Shown piece by piece: positions 56,122-64,000 of a DNA stretch of 64,000 nt. Each line of letters begins with the position of its first letter. Positions within the stretch are counted from its first letter, which is position 1. The position numbers and the translations under genes are program-made. Origin of the DNA: JAPLKB01 sp964429485 (GTDB lineage Bacteria; Desulfobacterota; Syntrophorhabdia; Syntrophorhabdales; Syntrophorhabdaceae); NCBI GenBank assembly GCA_964429485.1, contig CAYSBW010000007.1:1-64000 (forward strand), given 5' to 3'. The notes below the pieces were generated by a model, which saw nothing but the letters and a program-made list of their open reading frames with translations, was not told where the DNA came from and did no database searches.

Positions 56122-57042
56122 GTGAAGATATTTCTGGCAGGTGGAACGGGATTCCTCGGGCTTTATATTTCCAGGTTTCTTATTGAACAGGGACATGAGA
56201 TAACTCTTCTTTCCCGCAAACCCTTTGATCCAGAAACTTTTTGCCCTGATTTAAAAATTGTGAGAGGCGATTCTATGAAAGAAGGGATTTGGCAGGGTTT
56301 AGTTGCTGATCATGAAGTTGTTATCAATCTTGCTGGAGCTTCAATTTTTCAGTTATGGACAAAAAAAACAAAAAAAGAGATTTTTGAAAGCAGAATTTTA
56401 TCTACCCTGCGCATTATTGATGCGATGAAAAGATCAAAGAAAGAAAAAAGGGTTTTGTTCAATGCCTCCGGTGCCGGTTATTATGGACCCTGTGGAGAAT
56501 CTGTAATCAACGAAAGAGACGGACCGGGGGGAACTTTTCTTGCAAAAGTTGCATTGGAATGGGAACGTACAGCATTAAAGGCTGAGGATGAAGGAATAAG
56601 AGTTGTTCTGTGCAGGTTAGGTATTGTTCTTGGAAGGGGTGGCGGAGCCTTCCCGAAGCTTTTCAATATGGCAAAATTGCACGCTTCTGTGCCCTGGGGT
56701 AATGGTGAACAGTGGTTTTCCTGGATTCACGAAAAAGACATGGCACGCGCTTTTTCTTTTCTTCTTGACCATGAGGACATAAAAGGCCCCGTAAATTTTA
56801 CCTCTCCCGAGCCTGTCAAAAATAGTAAAATGGCAGTGCTTCTTAACGATATTTTGAATAAAAAACCTTTTTTTTCAGTAATGACTTCACGGTTCCTGAA
56901 GAACATACTTGGTGAATTTTCCAGTGTTTTTCTTACCGGGCAGAGAGTTTTACCCGAAGTGCTTTTAAAAAATGGTTTTATTTTTCAGTTTCAGAATTTC
57001 AGTGACGCTGTGGTTGATCTTATAAAATGTAAAAAGAAATAA
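56122..57042 (+). CDS. TIGR01777/SDR39U1 family NAD(P)-binding epimerase-like protein
   Basis: A 306-residue short-chain dehydrogenase-fold protein. The N-terminal dinucleotide motif is IFLAGGTGFLGLYISRFL, followed by GDSMKEGIW, INLAGASIF and FNASGAGYYGPCGE with the family Tyr. Later segments FSWIHEKDMARAF and NFTSPEPV match the YfcH/SDR39U1 pattern. A C-terminal DUF1731 tail (QRVLPEVLLKNGF) is present. The reaction is unknown in this family. The start is GTG with AAAGGAG upstream. Confidence 0.9.
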   Translation: MKIFLAGGTGFLGLYISRFLIEQGHEITLLSRKPFDPETFCPDLKIVRGDSMKEGIWQGLVADHEVVINLAGASIFQLWTKKTKKEIFESRILSTLRIIDAMKRSKKEKRVLFNASGAGYYGPCGESVINERDGPGGTFLAKVALEWERTALKAEDEGIRVVLCRLGIVLGRGGGAFPKLFNMAKLHASVPWGNGEQWFSWIHEKDMARAFSFLLDHEDIKGPVNFTSPEPVKNSKMAVLLNDILNKKPFFSVMTSRFLKNILGEFSSVFLTGQRVLPEVLLKNGFIFQFQNFSDAVVDLIKCKKK

Positions 57043-58320
57043 TTAATGGAAAGGCAGTCGCAATGCAGAGGATAGATTTGCTTTTTCTGCACTGTCAAAA
57101 ATTCCTATTTTTCCGAATTCTCCATCAAAGCCCGGGATAATTCGAATGCGACCTTCCCTCATCCGTGATATGGCTTCTCTGATAAAGGGTGGCCCGGCTT
57201 TTTCAATATCATCAAGGGAGGATTTGAGAAGAATTTTAAATTCATTTCCAAGCTCCTGTAAAAGCTTTTGATATGCAACACCAACCTTTTTGCTGGTAGG
57301 GCCTGTACCGAGTATTTCTGCAAGAATCTCAGTTAGAGGAATTATCGGGTAAAAAGGTAATGCCTTAAATGGCTTGAACCCATCCTTCCTGTCAGATAAT
57401 TTTTCAACTCTATGCAAAACACCGACAGTTAATTTCTTATTACATACAGGGCAGAGATAATTATTTGCAATAGTCTCTTCAGGAGACAAGTTTACATTAC
57501 ATAGCCTGTGTCCGTCATTATGGTATTTGCCTTCCTGCGGAAAAAATTCAATTGTCCCTGAAAAACCTTTTTTTGTTCTGATGGCTTCTGTTATGGCTTC
57601 ATAAGAGCAGTCCGTATCAAGGATATTTGCTTCTCTTCCTATTTTTGAAGGTGAATGAGCATCGGAGTTCGATATAAGGGTGATCCTGTCAAGGGCTGAG
57701 AGTCTCCAGTTCATTGATGGGTCAGAGGACAGTCCTGTCTCTATGGCGCATATGTAAGGAGAAAATTCATCGAAGCATTCTTCAAGGGAATCAAAGCCTG
57801 AGACTGCCCCGAAAACAGAAAAATGAGGGGTCCAGGCATGTGCAGGCACAAAGAGGCTTTCAGGACAGACATCCATGACAATACTGAAAAGCTCCTTTGC
57901 ACCAAGGCCAAGTATCGGTCTTCCATCTGAATGAAGATTCCCTGTTTTTGAGAGTTCTTTGTAAATATTATAAGCATCTGTAAAATCAGGAACATAGATA
58001 ATGGAATGTACCTTTCTGGTTTTACCGTCTTTTTTGTAAATGGAGCTGATTTCACAGGATAACATGAAAAATACATCACCTGCGCATGAACCATATATAT
58101 CTTTTGACTGAAATTTATTTTTCAGGGTGAATAATCCGTTACCTGCAGGTTCAATCTTATCCTTAAGTTCGGCGAGCCATGAAGGATGGGTAAAATCACC
58201 TGTTCCTATTACTCTTATGCCCTTTAACTGAGCCGATTTCCAGAGCTCTTCCGGACACATATCCGGGCTTGTTGCCCGGGAATATTTTGAATGAATGTGG
58301 AGGTCAGCAATAATTTTCAT
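57043..58320 (-). CDS. Endonuclease Q family (PHP-type DNA repair endonuclease)
   Basis: A 425-residue protein. The N-terminal PHP metal site reads MKIIADLHIHSKYSRATS with the metal His pair, followed by GTGDFTHPSWLAEL, the ISNSDAHSP site and PAHAWTPHFSVFG. A zinc-finger region follows (CNVNLSPEE, then YLCPVCNKKLTVG). These match EndoQ, which cuts DNA 5' of deaminated bases such as uracil and hypoxanthine and is best known from archaea and some bacteria. Length agrees. It is convergent with the SDR gene, with stops adjacent. Confidence 0.85.
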   Translation of the reverse strand: MKIIADLHIHSKYSRATSPDMCPEELWKSAQLKGIRVIGTGDFTHPSWLAELKDKIEPAGNGLFTLKNKFQSKDIYGSCAGDVFFMLSCEISSIYKKDGKTRKVHSIIYVPDFTDAYNIYKELSKTGNLHSDGRPILGLGAKELFSIVMDVCPESLFVPAHAWTPHFSVFGAVSGFDSLEECFDEFSPYICAIETGLSSDPSMNWRLSALDRITLISNSDAHSPSKIGREANILDTDCSYEAITEAIRTKKGFSGTIEFFPQEGKYHNDGHRLCNVNLSPEETIANNYLCPVCNKKLTVGVLHRVEKLSDRKDGFKPFKALPFYPIIPLTEILAEILGTGPTSKKVGVAYQKLLQELGNEFKILLKSSLDDIEKAGPPFIREAISRMREGRIRIIPGFDGEFGKIGIFDSAEKANLSSALRLPFH

Positions 58321-58382
58321 ATTCTATGGTACATTGTGCATGATGGACAGTCAAGAGAATCAGCGCTAAGACTGAATATTCC

Positions 58383-59720
58383 CTATGAATAGACCAGCCA
58401 TTTTTTCTGCCAGTATCTCCTCATGATAAAGAGGGCCATGAGGAATTGTGAAAAATTCATTGTCCACCAGACAGATTCCGGGCCATAGCCAAGTAATATT
58501 ATAAAGATGTATGTCAAAGGTACTCTTACAACCCAGACTACAAGCCCTACGACAACCATCAGACCCTTCGTATCTCCTGCACCGTTTAAGGCTCCTCCTA
58601 TTACAACCCATATAGCCATAAATGGTTCACTCACCATACTGATGTATATGTATGTGATGCATTCTTTTATTACAAGGCTGTTATTTGACAGAAATGGTGC
58701 GATCTGTTTTGCATTTACAAGAACAATGACTGTTATAAAAGATACTACGAGTACACCTATCAGAGTTGTAATGAGTCCTCCCCGAAAAGCATCCTCTTTC
58801 CTGCCTTCACCGATAAGGTTACCCACAACCACGGCATTTGCCATGTTGAATGCCATTGCAGGAAGAAAAATAGCTGATTCTATACGAACACCTGCTGATA
58901 GAGCTGCGAGGACTTCAACACTGTTTTCGGGCAGGGCGCTTAAAATTAAAAAAATTGCCATGGCATTGAATTGCCATAAACTTTGCAGCAATCCTGATGG
59001 CCAGCTTATTTTTACAACTTTTTTAACGACTTTCATGGAGAATTTTTTCGATCCTGCTATCAACCCTGCGATATAATGCATATTGATTATACTTCCGATA
59101 CAGACGCTGATTGCCGTGGAAAAGGCTATTCCTGTGTAGCCCAGCCCGGTATGAAATACAACAAGGAAAATCAGTGCAATATTAAGGATGAAAACGACGG
59201 TCATTGTTTTAAGAGAATCCTTTACTTTTTTGCTTGCCCGGAGTATTCCATTAGTGTTGATGAGAAGATAATGAAAAAGGACGGCTGCTGCATAAATCTT
59301 TGCCAGAGGTATCGCCACAGGCTTCAGCTCCGAAGGTATGTTAAGCATATTTATAATAACGGGTGTAAAAAAGACGCCGGAAACACCGAGAACAAAGCCC
59401 AGAACAATGGTTGCAACAAAAATGGAATAGACTGATTCAGCAAGGCCACTATCATTTTTTGATGAAAATATCTTGGAAATCACGGAAACTGTGCCAATAC
59501 TGAATGCATTTCCCACTATAATAAAGACAAAATAAAGCTGAATCACAAAGCCGTAAGCAGCCTGAATTTCCTTACTGATTTTTCCGGCAACGTATATATC
59601 AATAAAGCCTGTTAAAAATTCAAAAAACATGATTATCATCATCGGCCAGCCCACTGACCAGCTTTCTGATATGTATTTGCCTGCGTCCTTATTTTTGAAT
59701 ACTGACTTCAAATCAACCAT
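58383..59720 (-). CDS. MATE family efflux transporter
   Basis: A 445-residue membrane protein with 12 hydrophobic segments in two halves. Typical MATE features are SVGWPMMIIMFFEFLTGFIDIYVAG at the start, GNAFSIGTVSVISK, ATKK-type loops and WVVIGGALNGAGDTKG near the C-terminus. It exports cations or drugs using a sodium or proton gradient, or belongs to the MurJ-like side of the family. The substrate is not predictable. It reads away from the YeeE pair with about 215 bases between. Confidence 0.9.
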   Translation of the reverse strand: MVDLKSVFKNKDAGKYISESWSVGWPMMIIMFFEFLTGFIDIYVAGKISKEIQAAYGFVIQLYFVFIIVGNAFSIGTVSVISKIFSSKNDSGLAESVYSIFVATIVLGFVLGVSGVFFTPVIINMLNIPSELKPVAIPLAKIYAAAVLFHYLLINTNGILRASKKVKDSLKTMTVVFILNIALIFLVVFHTGLGYTGIAFSTAISVCIGSIINMHYIAGLIAGSKKFSMKVVKKVVKISWPSGLLQSLWQFNAMAIFLILSALPENSVEVLAALSAGVRIESAIFLPAMAFNMANAVVVGNLIGEGRKEDAFRGGLITTLIGVLVVSFITVIVLVNAKQIAPFLSNNSLVIKECITYIYISMVSEPFMAIWVVIGGALNGAGDTKGLMVVVGLVVWVVRVPLTYIFIILLGYGPESVWWTMNFSQFLMALFIMRRYWQKKWLVYS

Positions 59721-59843
59721 TGTCTGCCCCGGCTGTTTATGATGAGCAAATTTTAGCTAAGATTTTAACATAAAAGAATTGATGATAATCTTGTAAAAAA
59801 TCCGGATTATAGACAGTCCTGAAACATCCGAACCTTGTTGCAG

Positions 59844-59897
59844 GATCCTTAATTCAGGAACAATATTTTCCCTGAATTAAGGATCTCCTTATAAGGA
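59844..59897. repeat. 15-bp perfect hairpin followed by a palindrome after the YeeE genes
   Basis: GATCCTTAATTCAGG (59844-59858) and CCTGAATTAAGGATC (59871-59885) form a perfect 15-bp stem with a 12-base loop. Directly after is the 12-bp palindrome TCCTTATAAGGA (59886-59897). The place, downstream of the YeeE pair and upstream of the MATE gene on the same strand, fits a transcription end without a T-run. The AAGGATC unit occurs three times. Confidence 0.6.
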
Positions 59898-59934
59898 TCT
59901 GTTAAGCAGACTTCCAGGAGAAATGATAATTATG

Positions 59935-60462
59935 TTACAATTTCTTTTTTTCAAACCACCAGAAAAGAGCTAAACTGCCGATGACGAATATTACAATAAT
60001 AACCCAGTGGTTTATGCCAAGCGCTTCCGGTATTGTAATTTTCCCGTAAACGCCCCATTTCAGCACTGTATTTTTAAGAACAGGAAATGCTTCGGCAAAC
60101 AGTCCTGCACCGACAATCATGCCAAGTATTCCCCATATGGCATCCCACCTGCCTTCTCCAAGAGCCCCGAGAGATGTACCTGGACAATAACCAAGTAAGC
60201 CCCAGCCGATTCCGAATATCAGCCCGCCTGCAATATTACTTCCCAGTATTGTTGTTTTTATGGACAGTTTTATAATTCCGAGATCTTTAAGAAGATATAC
60301 CCCTATCATTGCGACAAGGACTGAAGAAAACATGAATTTTACGATAGTCATATCAAGAAGGCGCAGTGCGCCGAGCTGTTTATCATATCTGATTACCCTT
60401 GCTTTCTGGAGGAGAAAACCGAAAATGGCTCCTGTAATAAGACCATATATTATATCATTCAT
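59935..60462 (-). CDS. YeeE/YedE-family sulfur transport subunit (second of a pair)
   Basis: A 175-residue membrane protein with about five hydrophobic segments. The family signature GYCPGTSLGALGEGRWDAIWG is at about residues 101-120 and holds the conserved Cys. Larger YeeE proteins are one chain; here two shorter subunits seem to form the transporter. Bacterial YeeE moves thiosulfate or other sulfur compounds through conserved Cys residues; relatives are linked to selenium metabolism. The start at 60462 (AAAGGAGG upstream) lies inside the extended upstream gene, with an 8-base overlap. Confidence 0.9.
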   Translation of the reverse strand: MNDIIYGLITGAIFGFLLQKARVIRYDKQLGALRLLDMTIVKFMFSSVLVAMIGVYLLKDLGIIKLSIKTTILGSNIAGGLIFGIGWGLLGYCPGTSLGALGEGRWDAIWGILGMIVGAGLFAEAFPVLKNTVLKWGVYGKITIPEALGINHWVIIVIFVIGSLALFWWFEKKKL

Positions 60463-60985
60463 GTTTTTCACCTCCTTTGTATAATAATCGGGCAATCACA
60501 ACACCGCCGACAAAAAAACATATTAATGAGATATATCCGCTAACGGCTAACTGGAGCGAACCGCTCAGTCCATGACCGCTCGGTCACCCGTCTGCCAGAC
60601 GTGCCCCGAACATGGCAATTATGCCTCCGATAAATGCAATTGTTGCCCTTTTTGACTTGCCGGAGCCGAATTTTTGTTCCCACATTGTTGGTATACCCTG
60701 CCACCTGAAACTTTTAGATGTTGATGCTGCTATTACAGAGCCAAATAAAATTCCCACAACAAACATCATCTGCCAATCAACCTTCGGCATGTTTTTTGTG
60801 AAATAATCCATTTTGGATACACGCTCTTCATTAAATATTGTTTCAATGAATCCTGCTGAACGTACAAATGTTGTTGAAGCTCCCACGTATTTTCCGGTAA
60901 ACCAGACTGAAAATACAAGGAGCAATCCTGTTAATACACCGGCAATATAGGGGTTCCAGCCTTTGGGTTCCTGATTGTTATCCAT
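60455..60985 (-). CDS. YeeE/YedE-family sulfur/selenium transport subunit with in-frame UGA (selenocysteine candidate)
   Basis: Read conventionally the gene stops at TGA (60586-60584) after 133 residues, ending ARLADG. Translating UGA as one residue, the frame continues PSGHGLSGSLQLAVSGY, ISLICFFVGGVVIARLLYK to a second stop at 60457-60455, giving 176 residues. The family normally reads ARxAGGCTSGHGLSG here, so the UGA is at the conserved Cys. The length then equals the sister subunit and the end overlaps its start by 8 bases, as usual for this pair. The N-terminus (AGVLTGLLLVFSVWFTGKYVGAS) is typical YeeE. GGAGG lies upstream. A SECIS-like hairpin follows the UGA. Selenocysteine is the best reading, but it is inferred. 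Confidence 0.85.
60550..60569 (-). promoter_or_regulatory. SECIS-like hairpin downstream of the UGA
   Basis: On the minus strand ACTGAGCG (60569-60562), loop GTT, and CGCTCCAGT (60558-60550) pair with one bulged C (60554), giving 8 base pairs. The loop starts with G. The loop lies 22 bases after the UGA at 60586-60584. This matches the general bacterial SECIS pattern (apical loop with an early G, upper stem of at least 4 pairs, loop about 16 to 37 bases from the UGA). The UGA also lies in a second dyad, TGACCG/CGGTCA. Confidence 0.75.
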
Positions 60986-61247
60986 TCGTTACCTCCTTTT
61001 TTCAGATATTTGTGAATTTATTTTTTATATTTTCGTTTTTACACAATAATGTAGTCTATATCAGCCAATACAAAAACTGTCAACTATTTATCCGATATTG
61101 TTGCTTTTGAATAAACAGCCTGAGCATTATCCCGGATGTGATTATTGAATGTAAAACCGGAATAGATTTTCTTGAAAAAATACATCCTCTTTGTCATAAT
61201 ACATTCCAGGTGTAAATAATTATGGTAATTGTGGGGTGGTATGTCCT
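60986..61247. other. Divergent AT-rich intergenic region
   Basis: No gene is visible. It separates the YeeE pair (minus) from the second efflux operon (plus), so it must hold both promoters. I cannot name a convincing -35/-10 pair. Confidence 0.35.
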
Positions 61248-62591
61248 ATGATACTAAAATCATTATTTTTTGCAATTGTTTTAACATTCTTTTTTTCATG
61301 TCCATTTTCTGCTTGTGGTCAGGATAAAGGAATAACTATTAAAGAAGCCCTAAGGATTGCACTTCAGGAAAACCGAGAGATGCGAGCTTTTGAAAACACT
61401 GTCCAGGCTCAGAAGGAAAACATAGGAATAGCAAAAAGCTATCTTTTGCCGAGAATAGGATTTGAAGAAAGAGCAGCAAGGACTAACAACCCTCCTTCCA
61501 CCTTTATGATGAAGTTGAACCAACAAAGGTTTGTCATGGAGGACTTTGCCCTGAATAATCTCAATAATCCTAATATTATAAATGATTATCAGACATTATT
61601 CACTTTTGAACAGCCGGTATTTCTGATGAAATCCTACCTTAATTTTAAAATTGCAAAACTTGAATATACTGCAAAGAATGAAGATTATTTGAGGAAGAAG
61701 GAAGAAATTTCTTTCAATGTAGCTCAAGCATACCTCAGGACTCATACATCAAAGGGCTATCTTAAAGTGTCTGATAAGGGGCTTGAAGATGCTCGTGAGC
61801 ATATGAGAATAGCGGAAATCAGATATAAAAACGGCCTGGGGCTTTATTCAGACTGTTTAAGGGCAAAGACTGCCCTGATTGAGGGGGAGCAGAAGGTGAT
61901 AAGCGCCAGGAAGGAATTTTCAGTTGCAAAAAGATGGCTCGGGGTGCTTCTTGGAATATCTACACCGGTTGATGTTGTTGATAACGATATTTCGATAGCA
62001 GTAAGGGAAAGGGATTATTATTCAGATTCATCTGATGTAAGACGTGATATTGCTTCAATGAAAATACGTCACAAAACAGCACAAACCCAGGTAAAAATGG
62101 CTGAATCAGGATATCTGCCGTATATAGGAATTGGTGGTTCCTATCAGTTGAACGACCATAAAAGAGCTTTTGGTTCTGAAGGAAATAGTTGGCAGGTTAT
62201 GGCATTTTTAAGATGGGAACTTTTTGATGGCATGAACAGGGAATCGGAAAGGAAAAAAGCTCAATTTCATATGGCTGAAGCCAATGAACGACTCAAAGGA
62301 TTAAGAGAATTAGTTGCCTTTAAAGTAGAAGAAGCTTATCAGGGAGTTGAAGAGGCAAAAAAGAATGCCGAACTTGCCATTGCCGCCCTTAAGTCAGCTG
62401 AAGAAAGCCATAAGCTTGTCAAGTCGAGATACGAAAATTCACTCTCACCAATTGTGGATCTTCTTGATGTCCAGGTTCATCTGAATCGTGCAAGGGCTGA
62501 TGTTATAGCCAGAGAAAACGATTACAAACTTGCTGTTATAAATCTATCTTATGAAAGCGGTGGAATAATGAGAGACCTCGAGATTGAATAA
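61248..62591 (+). CDS. TolC family outer-membrane efflux protein
   Basis: A 447-residue outer-membrane factor with a signal peptide ending SACGQ. Two repeats of the long alpha-helical barrel are seen, with the ALRIALQENREMRAFENTVQAQ helix start and the SYQLNDHKRAFGSEG-type segment. The N-terminal part ends near NNPPSTFMMKLNQQ, a common TolC feature. The ATG at 61248 is preferred over a GTG at 61236. It begins a second pump operon. The adaptor gene begins 34 bases after its stop. Confidence 0.9.
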   Translation: MILKSLFFAIVLTFFFSCPFSACGQDKGITIKEALRIALQENREMRAFENTVQAQKENIGIAKSYLLPRIGFEERAARTNNPPSTFMMKLNQQRFVMEDFALNNLNNPNIINDYQTLFTFEQPVFLMKSYLNFKIAKLEYTAKNEDYLRKKEEISFNVAQAYLRTHTSKGYLKVSDKGLEDAREHMRIAEIRYKNGLGLYSDCLRAKTALIEGEQKVISARKEFSVAKRWLGVLLGISTPVDVVDNDISIAVRERDYYSDSSDVRRDIASMKIRHKTAQTQVKMAESGYLPYIGIGGSYQLNDHKRAFGSEGNSWQVMAFLRWELFDGMNRESERKKAQFHMAEANERLKGLRELVAFKVEEAYQGVEEAKKNAELAIAALKSAEESHKLVKSRYENSLSPIVDLLDVQVHLNRARADVIARENDYKLAVINLSYESGGIMRDLEIE

Positions 62592-62625
62592 ACTGCACAA
62601 AGGGGTGCATGACGGAGGGCTATAT

Positions 62626-63732
62626 ATGAGAAAAACGTTTTTTTTCTTTTTAATCGCAGTACTGTTCCTTTGCACCTCTTGCAAGGATAAAATAAAACCG
62701 GGCAACGTTGAACCGGGAAGAAAAGAAGTTACAGGTATTAAGATTATGGATGTAAAGCCTGTTCTGACGGATGTTTTTTATGAAACTTCCGGTACAATAA
62801 AAGCAAAAAACGTCAGTATAATTTCCAGCCGTTTAATGGGCACGGTCACAAAAATAATGGTAAGGGAAGGTGACAGAGTTAAAGCCGGTGATATTCTTAT
62901 CTTTATTGATGATAGTGATTCAGCTCAGAAAAAAATTGCTGCTGAGGCTGGTTATATTGAATCACAAAAAGCTCTGGAAGCATCAATGAATCACAAAAAT
63001 CTTGCAGAAATTACATTTGAAAGATATGCAAAGCTCTATGAGGAAAAAGTTATATCACAACAGGAATTTGATCAGATTAAAACACAGAAGAATATTGCTG
63101 CCATTGAATACGAGCGAACACAACAGGCAGTCAGAAGAGCGGAGGCTGTCAAGGGGGAAGCTCTTGCATATTATGGATTTACAAAAATAAAAGCACCTTA
63201 CACGGGCATTGTAACATCGAAAAAGATCGATGTTGGGACCATGGCTGTTCCTGGTACACCTCTTATGGTAGTTGAGGATTCTTCTCAATTCAAAGTTGAA
63301 GTTTCTGTAGATGAAAGGCTTTATAAGAGCCTTGTGAAGGGAGCAGGTGTTTTAATAATCATTCCTTCAACAAAGGAAAAGATAGAGGGAAAAATTGCAA
63401 GAATTGCCCCTGCAATTGATCTTTCCACAAGAACTTTTAATGTGGAGATCCTTGTAAAGGATGTCCAGCTGAGAACAGGGCTTTACGCGAAAGTTCTTAT
63501 TCCTGAAGGTAAAAGAGAAGCCGTTCTTTTACCGAAAAAAGCTGTTGTTGAAAAGGGTCAGCTCACCGGAGTTTATTTAGTAAATGAAAAAGGGGTCATC
63601 AGCTATAATCTTGTAAAGACAGGAAAAATTTACGGAGAAGAAGTGGAAATTTTATCCGGTTTGAACAAAAATGGCAAAATTATTGTTGAGGGCCTTGAAA
63701 AGGCGGTTGATGGTGGAATTGTTAAGAAGTGA
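62626..63732 (+). CDS. RND efflux periplasmic adaptor (HlyD/AcrA-like) lipoprotein
   Basis: A 368-residue adaptor. A signal with lipobox-like CTSC at about residues 16-19 is followed by beta-barrel VKPVLTDVFYETSG, lipoyl half 1 IMVREGDRVKAGDILIFID, a coiled-coil hairpin with YEEKVISQQEFDQIKTQ, and lipoyl half 2 FTKIKAPYTGIVTSKKID. The ATG at 62626 is preceded by GGAGGG. It lies between the TolC gene and an RND permease that starts 65 bases later. Confidence 0.9.
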   Translation: MRKTFFFFLIAVLFLCTSCKDKIKPGNVEPGRKEVTGIKIMDVKPVLTDVFYETSGTIKAKNVSIISSRLMGTVTKIMVREGDRVKAGDILIFIDDSDSAQKKIAAEAGYIESQKALEASMNHKNLAEITFERYAKLYEEKVISQQEFDQIKTQKNIAAIEYERTQQAVRRAEAVKGEALAYYGFTKIKAPYTGIVTSKKIDVGTMAVPGTPLMVVEDSSQFKVEVSVDERLYKSLVKGAGVLIIIPSTKEKIEGKIARIAPAIDLSTRTFNVEILVKDVQLRTGLYAKVLIPEGKREAVLLPKKAVVEKGQLTGVYLVNEKGVISYNLVKTGKIYGEEVEILSGLNKNGKIIVEGLEKAVDGGIVKK

Positions 63733-63797
63733 ATGGTGAACAGTTGATAACAGATAATTGATAGCAGTGGCAGGTTGGGAACAGGAAGGTAATCTTA

Positions 63798-64000
63798 GTG
63801 GAAAAATTAGGAATATCAGGAAAAATAGCAAAGGCATTTATACAATCAAAACTTACTCCCCTTGTTGTAATTGCTTCTATTTTGCTCGGTTTTTTTGCTG
63901 TCATTGTAACGCCGAGAGAGGAAGAGCCACAGATCATAGTGCCCATGATCGATGTTTTTGTATCCTATCCCGGAGCTTCGGCACAGGAGATCGATGAGAG
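63798..64000 (+). CDS. RND efflux permease, N-terminal fragment cut by the window edge
   Basis: The frame starts with GTG at 63798, with GGAAGG upstream, and is still open at the end, about 67 codons in. It reads EKLGISGKIAKAFIQSKLTP, a membrane segment, then TPREEEPQIIVPMIDVFVSYPGASAQEIDE. The last part is the standard start of the periplasmic domain of RND permeases, so this is the permease of the second pump. Its subfamily (hydrophobe or heavy metal) cannot be told from the fragment. Confidence 0.85.
   Translation, partial: MEKLGISGKIAKAFIQSKLTPLVVIASILLGFFAVIVTPREEEPQIIVPMIDVFVSYPGASAQEIDE

Noticed and set aside
60573..60586. Palindrome TGACCG-CT-CGGTCA resembling a TetR-family operator
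   Set aside because: It lies inside the coding frame and overlaps the in-frame UGA. The surrounding bases fit a SECIS region and coding of the conserved YeeE tail better than an operator.

Overview
This is an AT-rich Gram-negative chromosomal segment with an anaerobic, Deltaproteobacteria/Desulfobacterota-like gene content. The outer membrane is shown by a porin, an Mla lipid-transport operon, two RND/TolC-type systems and SecDF. Anaerobic metabolism is shown by a glutaconyl-CoA decarboxylase alpha subunit, an aldehyde:ferredoxin oxidoreductase, a CooS-type protein, a phenylacetate-CoA ligase-like enzyme, an orphan TRAP binding protein and a molybdenum hydroxylase. Together these suggest a syntrophic or sulfate-reducing aromatic/acyl-CoA degrader. 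I cannot name the genus. A run of 10 N at 33410-33419 shows this is a scaffold.

Layout. 1-1.7 kb: a tRNA-Gly and a porin with a strong promoter. 1.8-6.7 kb (minus): a molybdenum hydroxylase operon with two small Cys proteins and a CoxG-like protein. 7-9.5 kb (plus, divergent): DctP, acyl/aryl-CoA ligase and a 50-residue protein. 9.9-14.4 kb: gcdA, bioF and bioA, i.e. a biotin-dependent enzyme beside biotin synthesis genes. 14.5-18.4 kb: a YchF paralogue, a deviant CooS and a divergent MoaE. 18.5-22.6 kb: mlaE-F-D-C-A. 22.8-28 kb: a methyltransferase, a GDT1-type transporter and a ferredoxin-pyrR-pyrB-pyrC operon. 28-33 kb: secD, secF and an HD/ATPase/HEAT protein. 33-40 kb: serS (with an odd insertion), GerMN, cysteine hydrolase, tatD, msrB, adenine deaminase, initiator tRNA and a transglutaminase. 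40.5-47 kb: tetR plus an AcrA-AcrB-OprM type pump. 47-54.5 kb: a lipoprotein acetolactate decarboxylase, a PLD-like protein with a changed catalytic His, a DapB-like protein, an aldo/keto reductase, ferredoxin plus AOR, and an SLC13 carrier. 54.6-59.7 kb: a small CC...GC peptide, membrane and DUF2071 proteins, an SDR, endonuclease Q and a MATE pump. 59.9-61 kb: a YeeE/YedE pair. 61.2-64 kb: a second TolC-MFP-RND operon that runs off the end.

The strongest discovery candidate is the upstream YeeE/YedE gene (minus, 60985 to 60455). It looks like a 133-residue truncated protein, but an in-frame UGA sits exactly where the family has its conserved Cys (xxGCxSGHG). The frame stays open for 42 more conserved codons, and a hairpin fitting the bacterial SECIS rules follows the UGA. 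I read it as a selenocysteine-containing sulfur/selenium transporter subunit. Other unusual items are a CooS homologue without one active-site Cys, an Mla ATPase fused to a degenerate GGDEF domain, a seryl-tRNA synthetase interrupted by a segment flanked by 9-bp direct repeats at the assembly gap, a PLD nuclease whose HxK His is Asn, and an HD-ATPase-HEAT protein.
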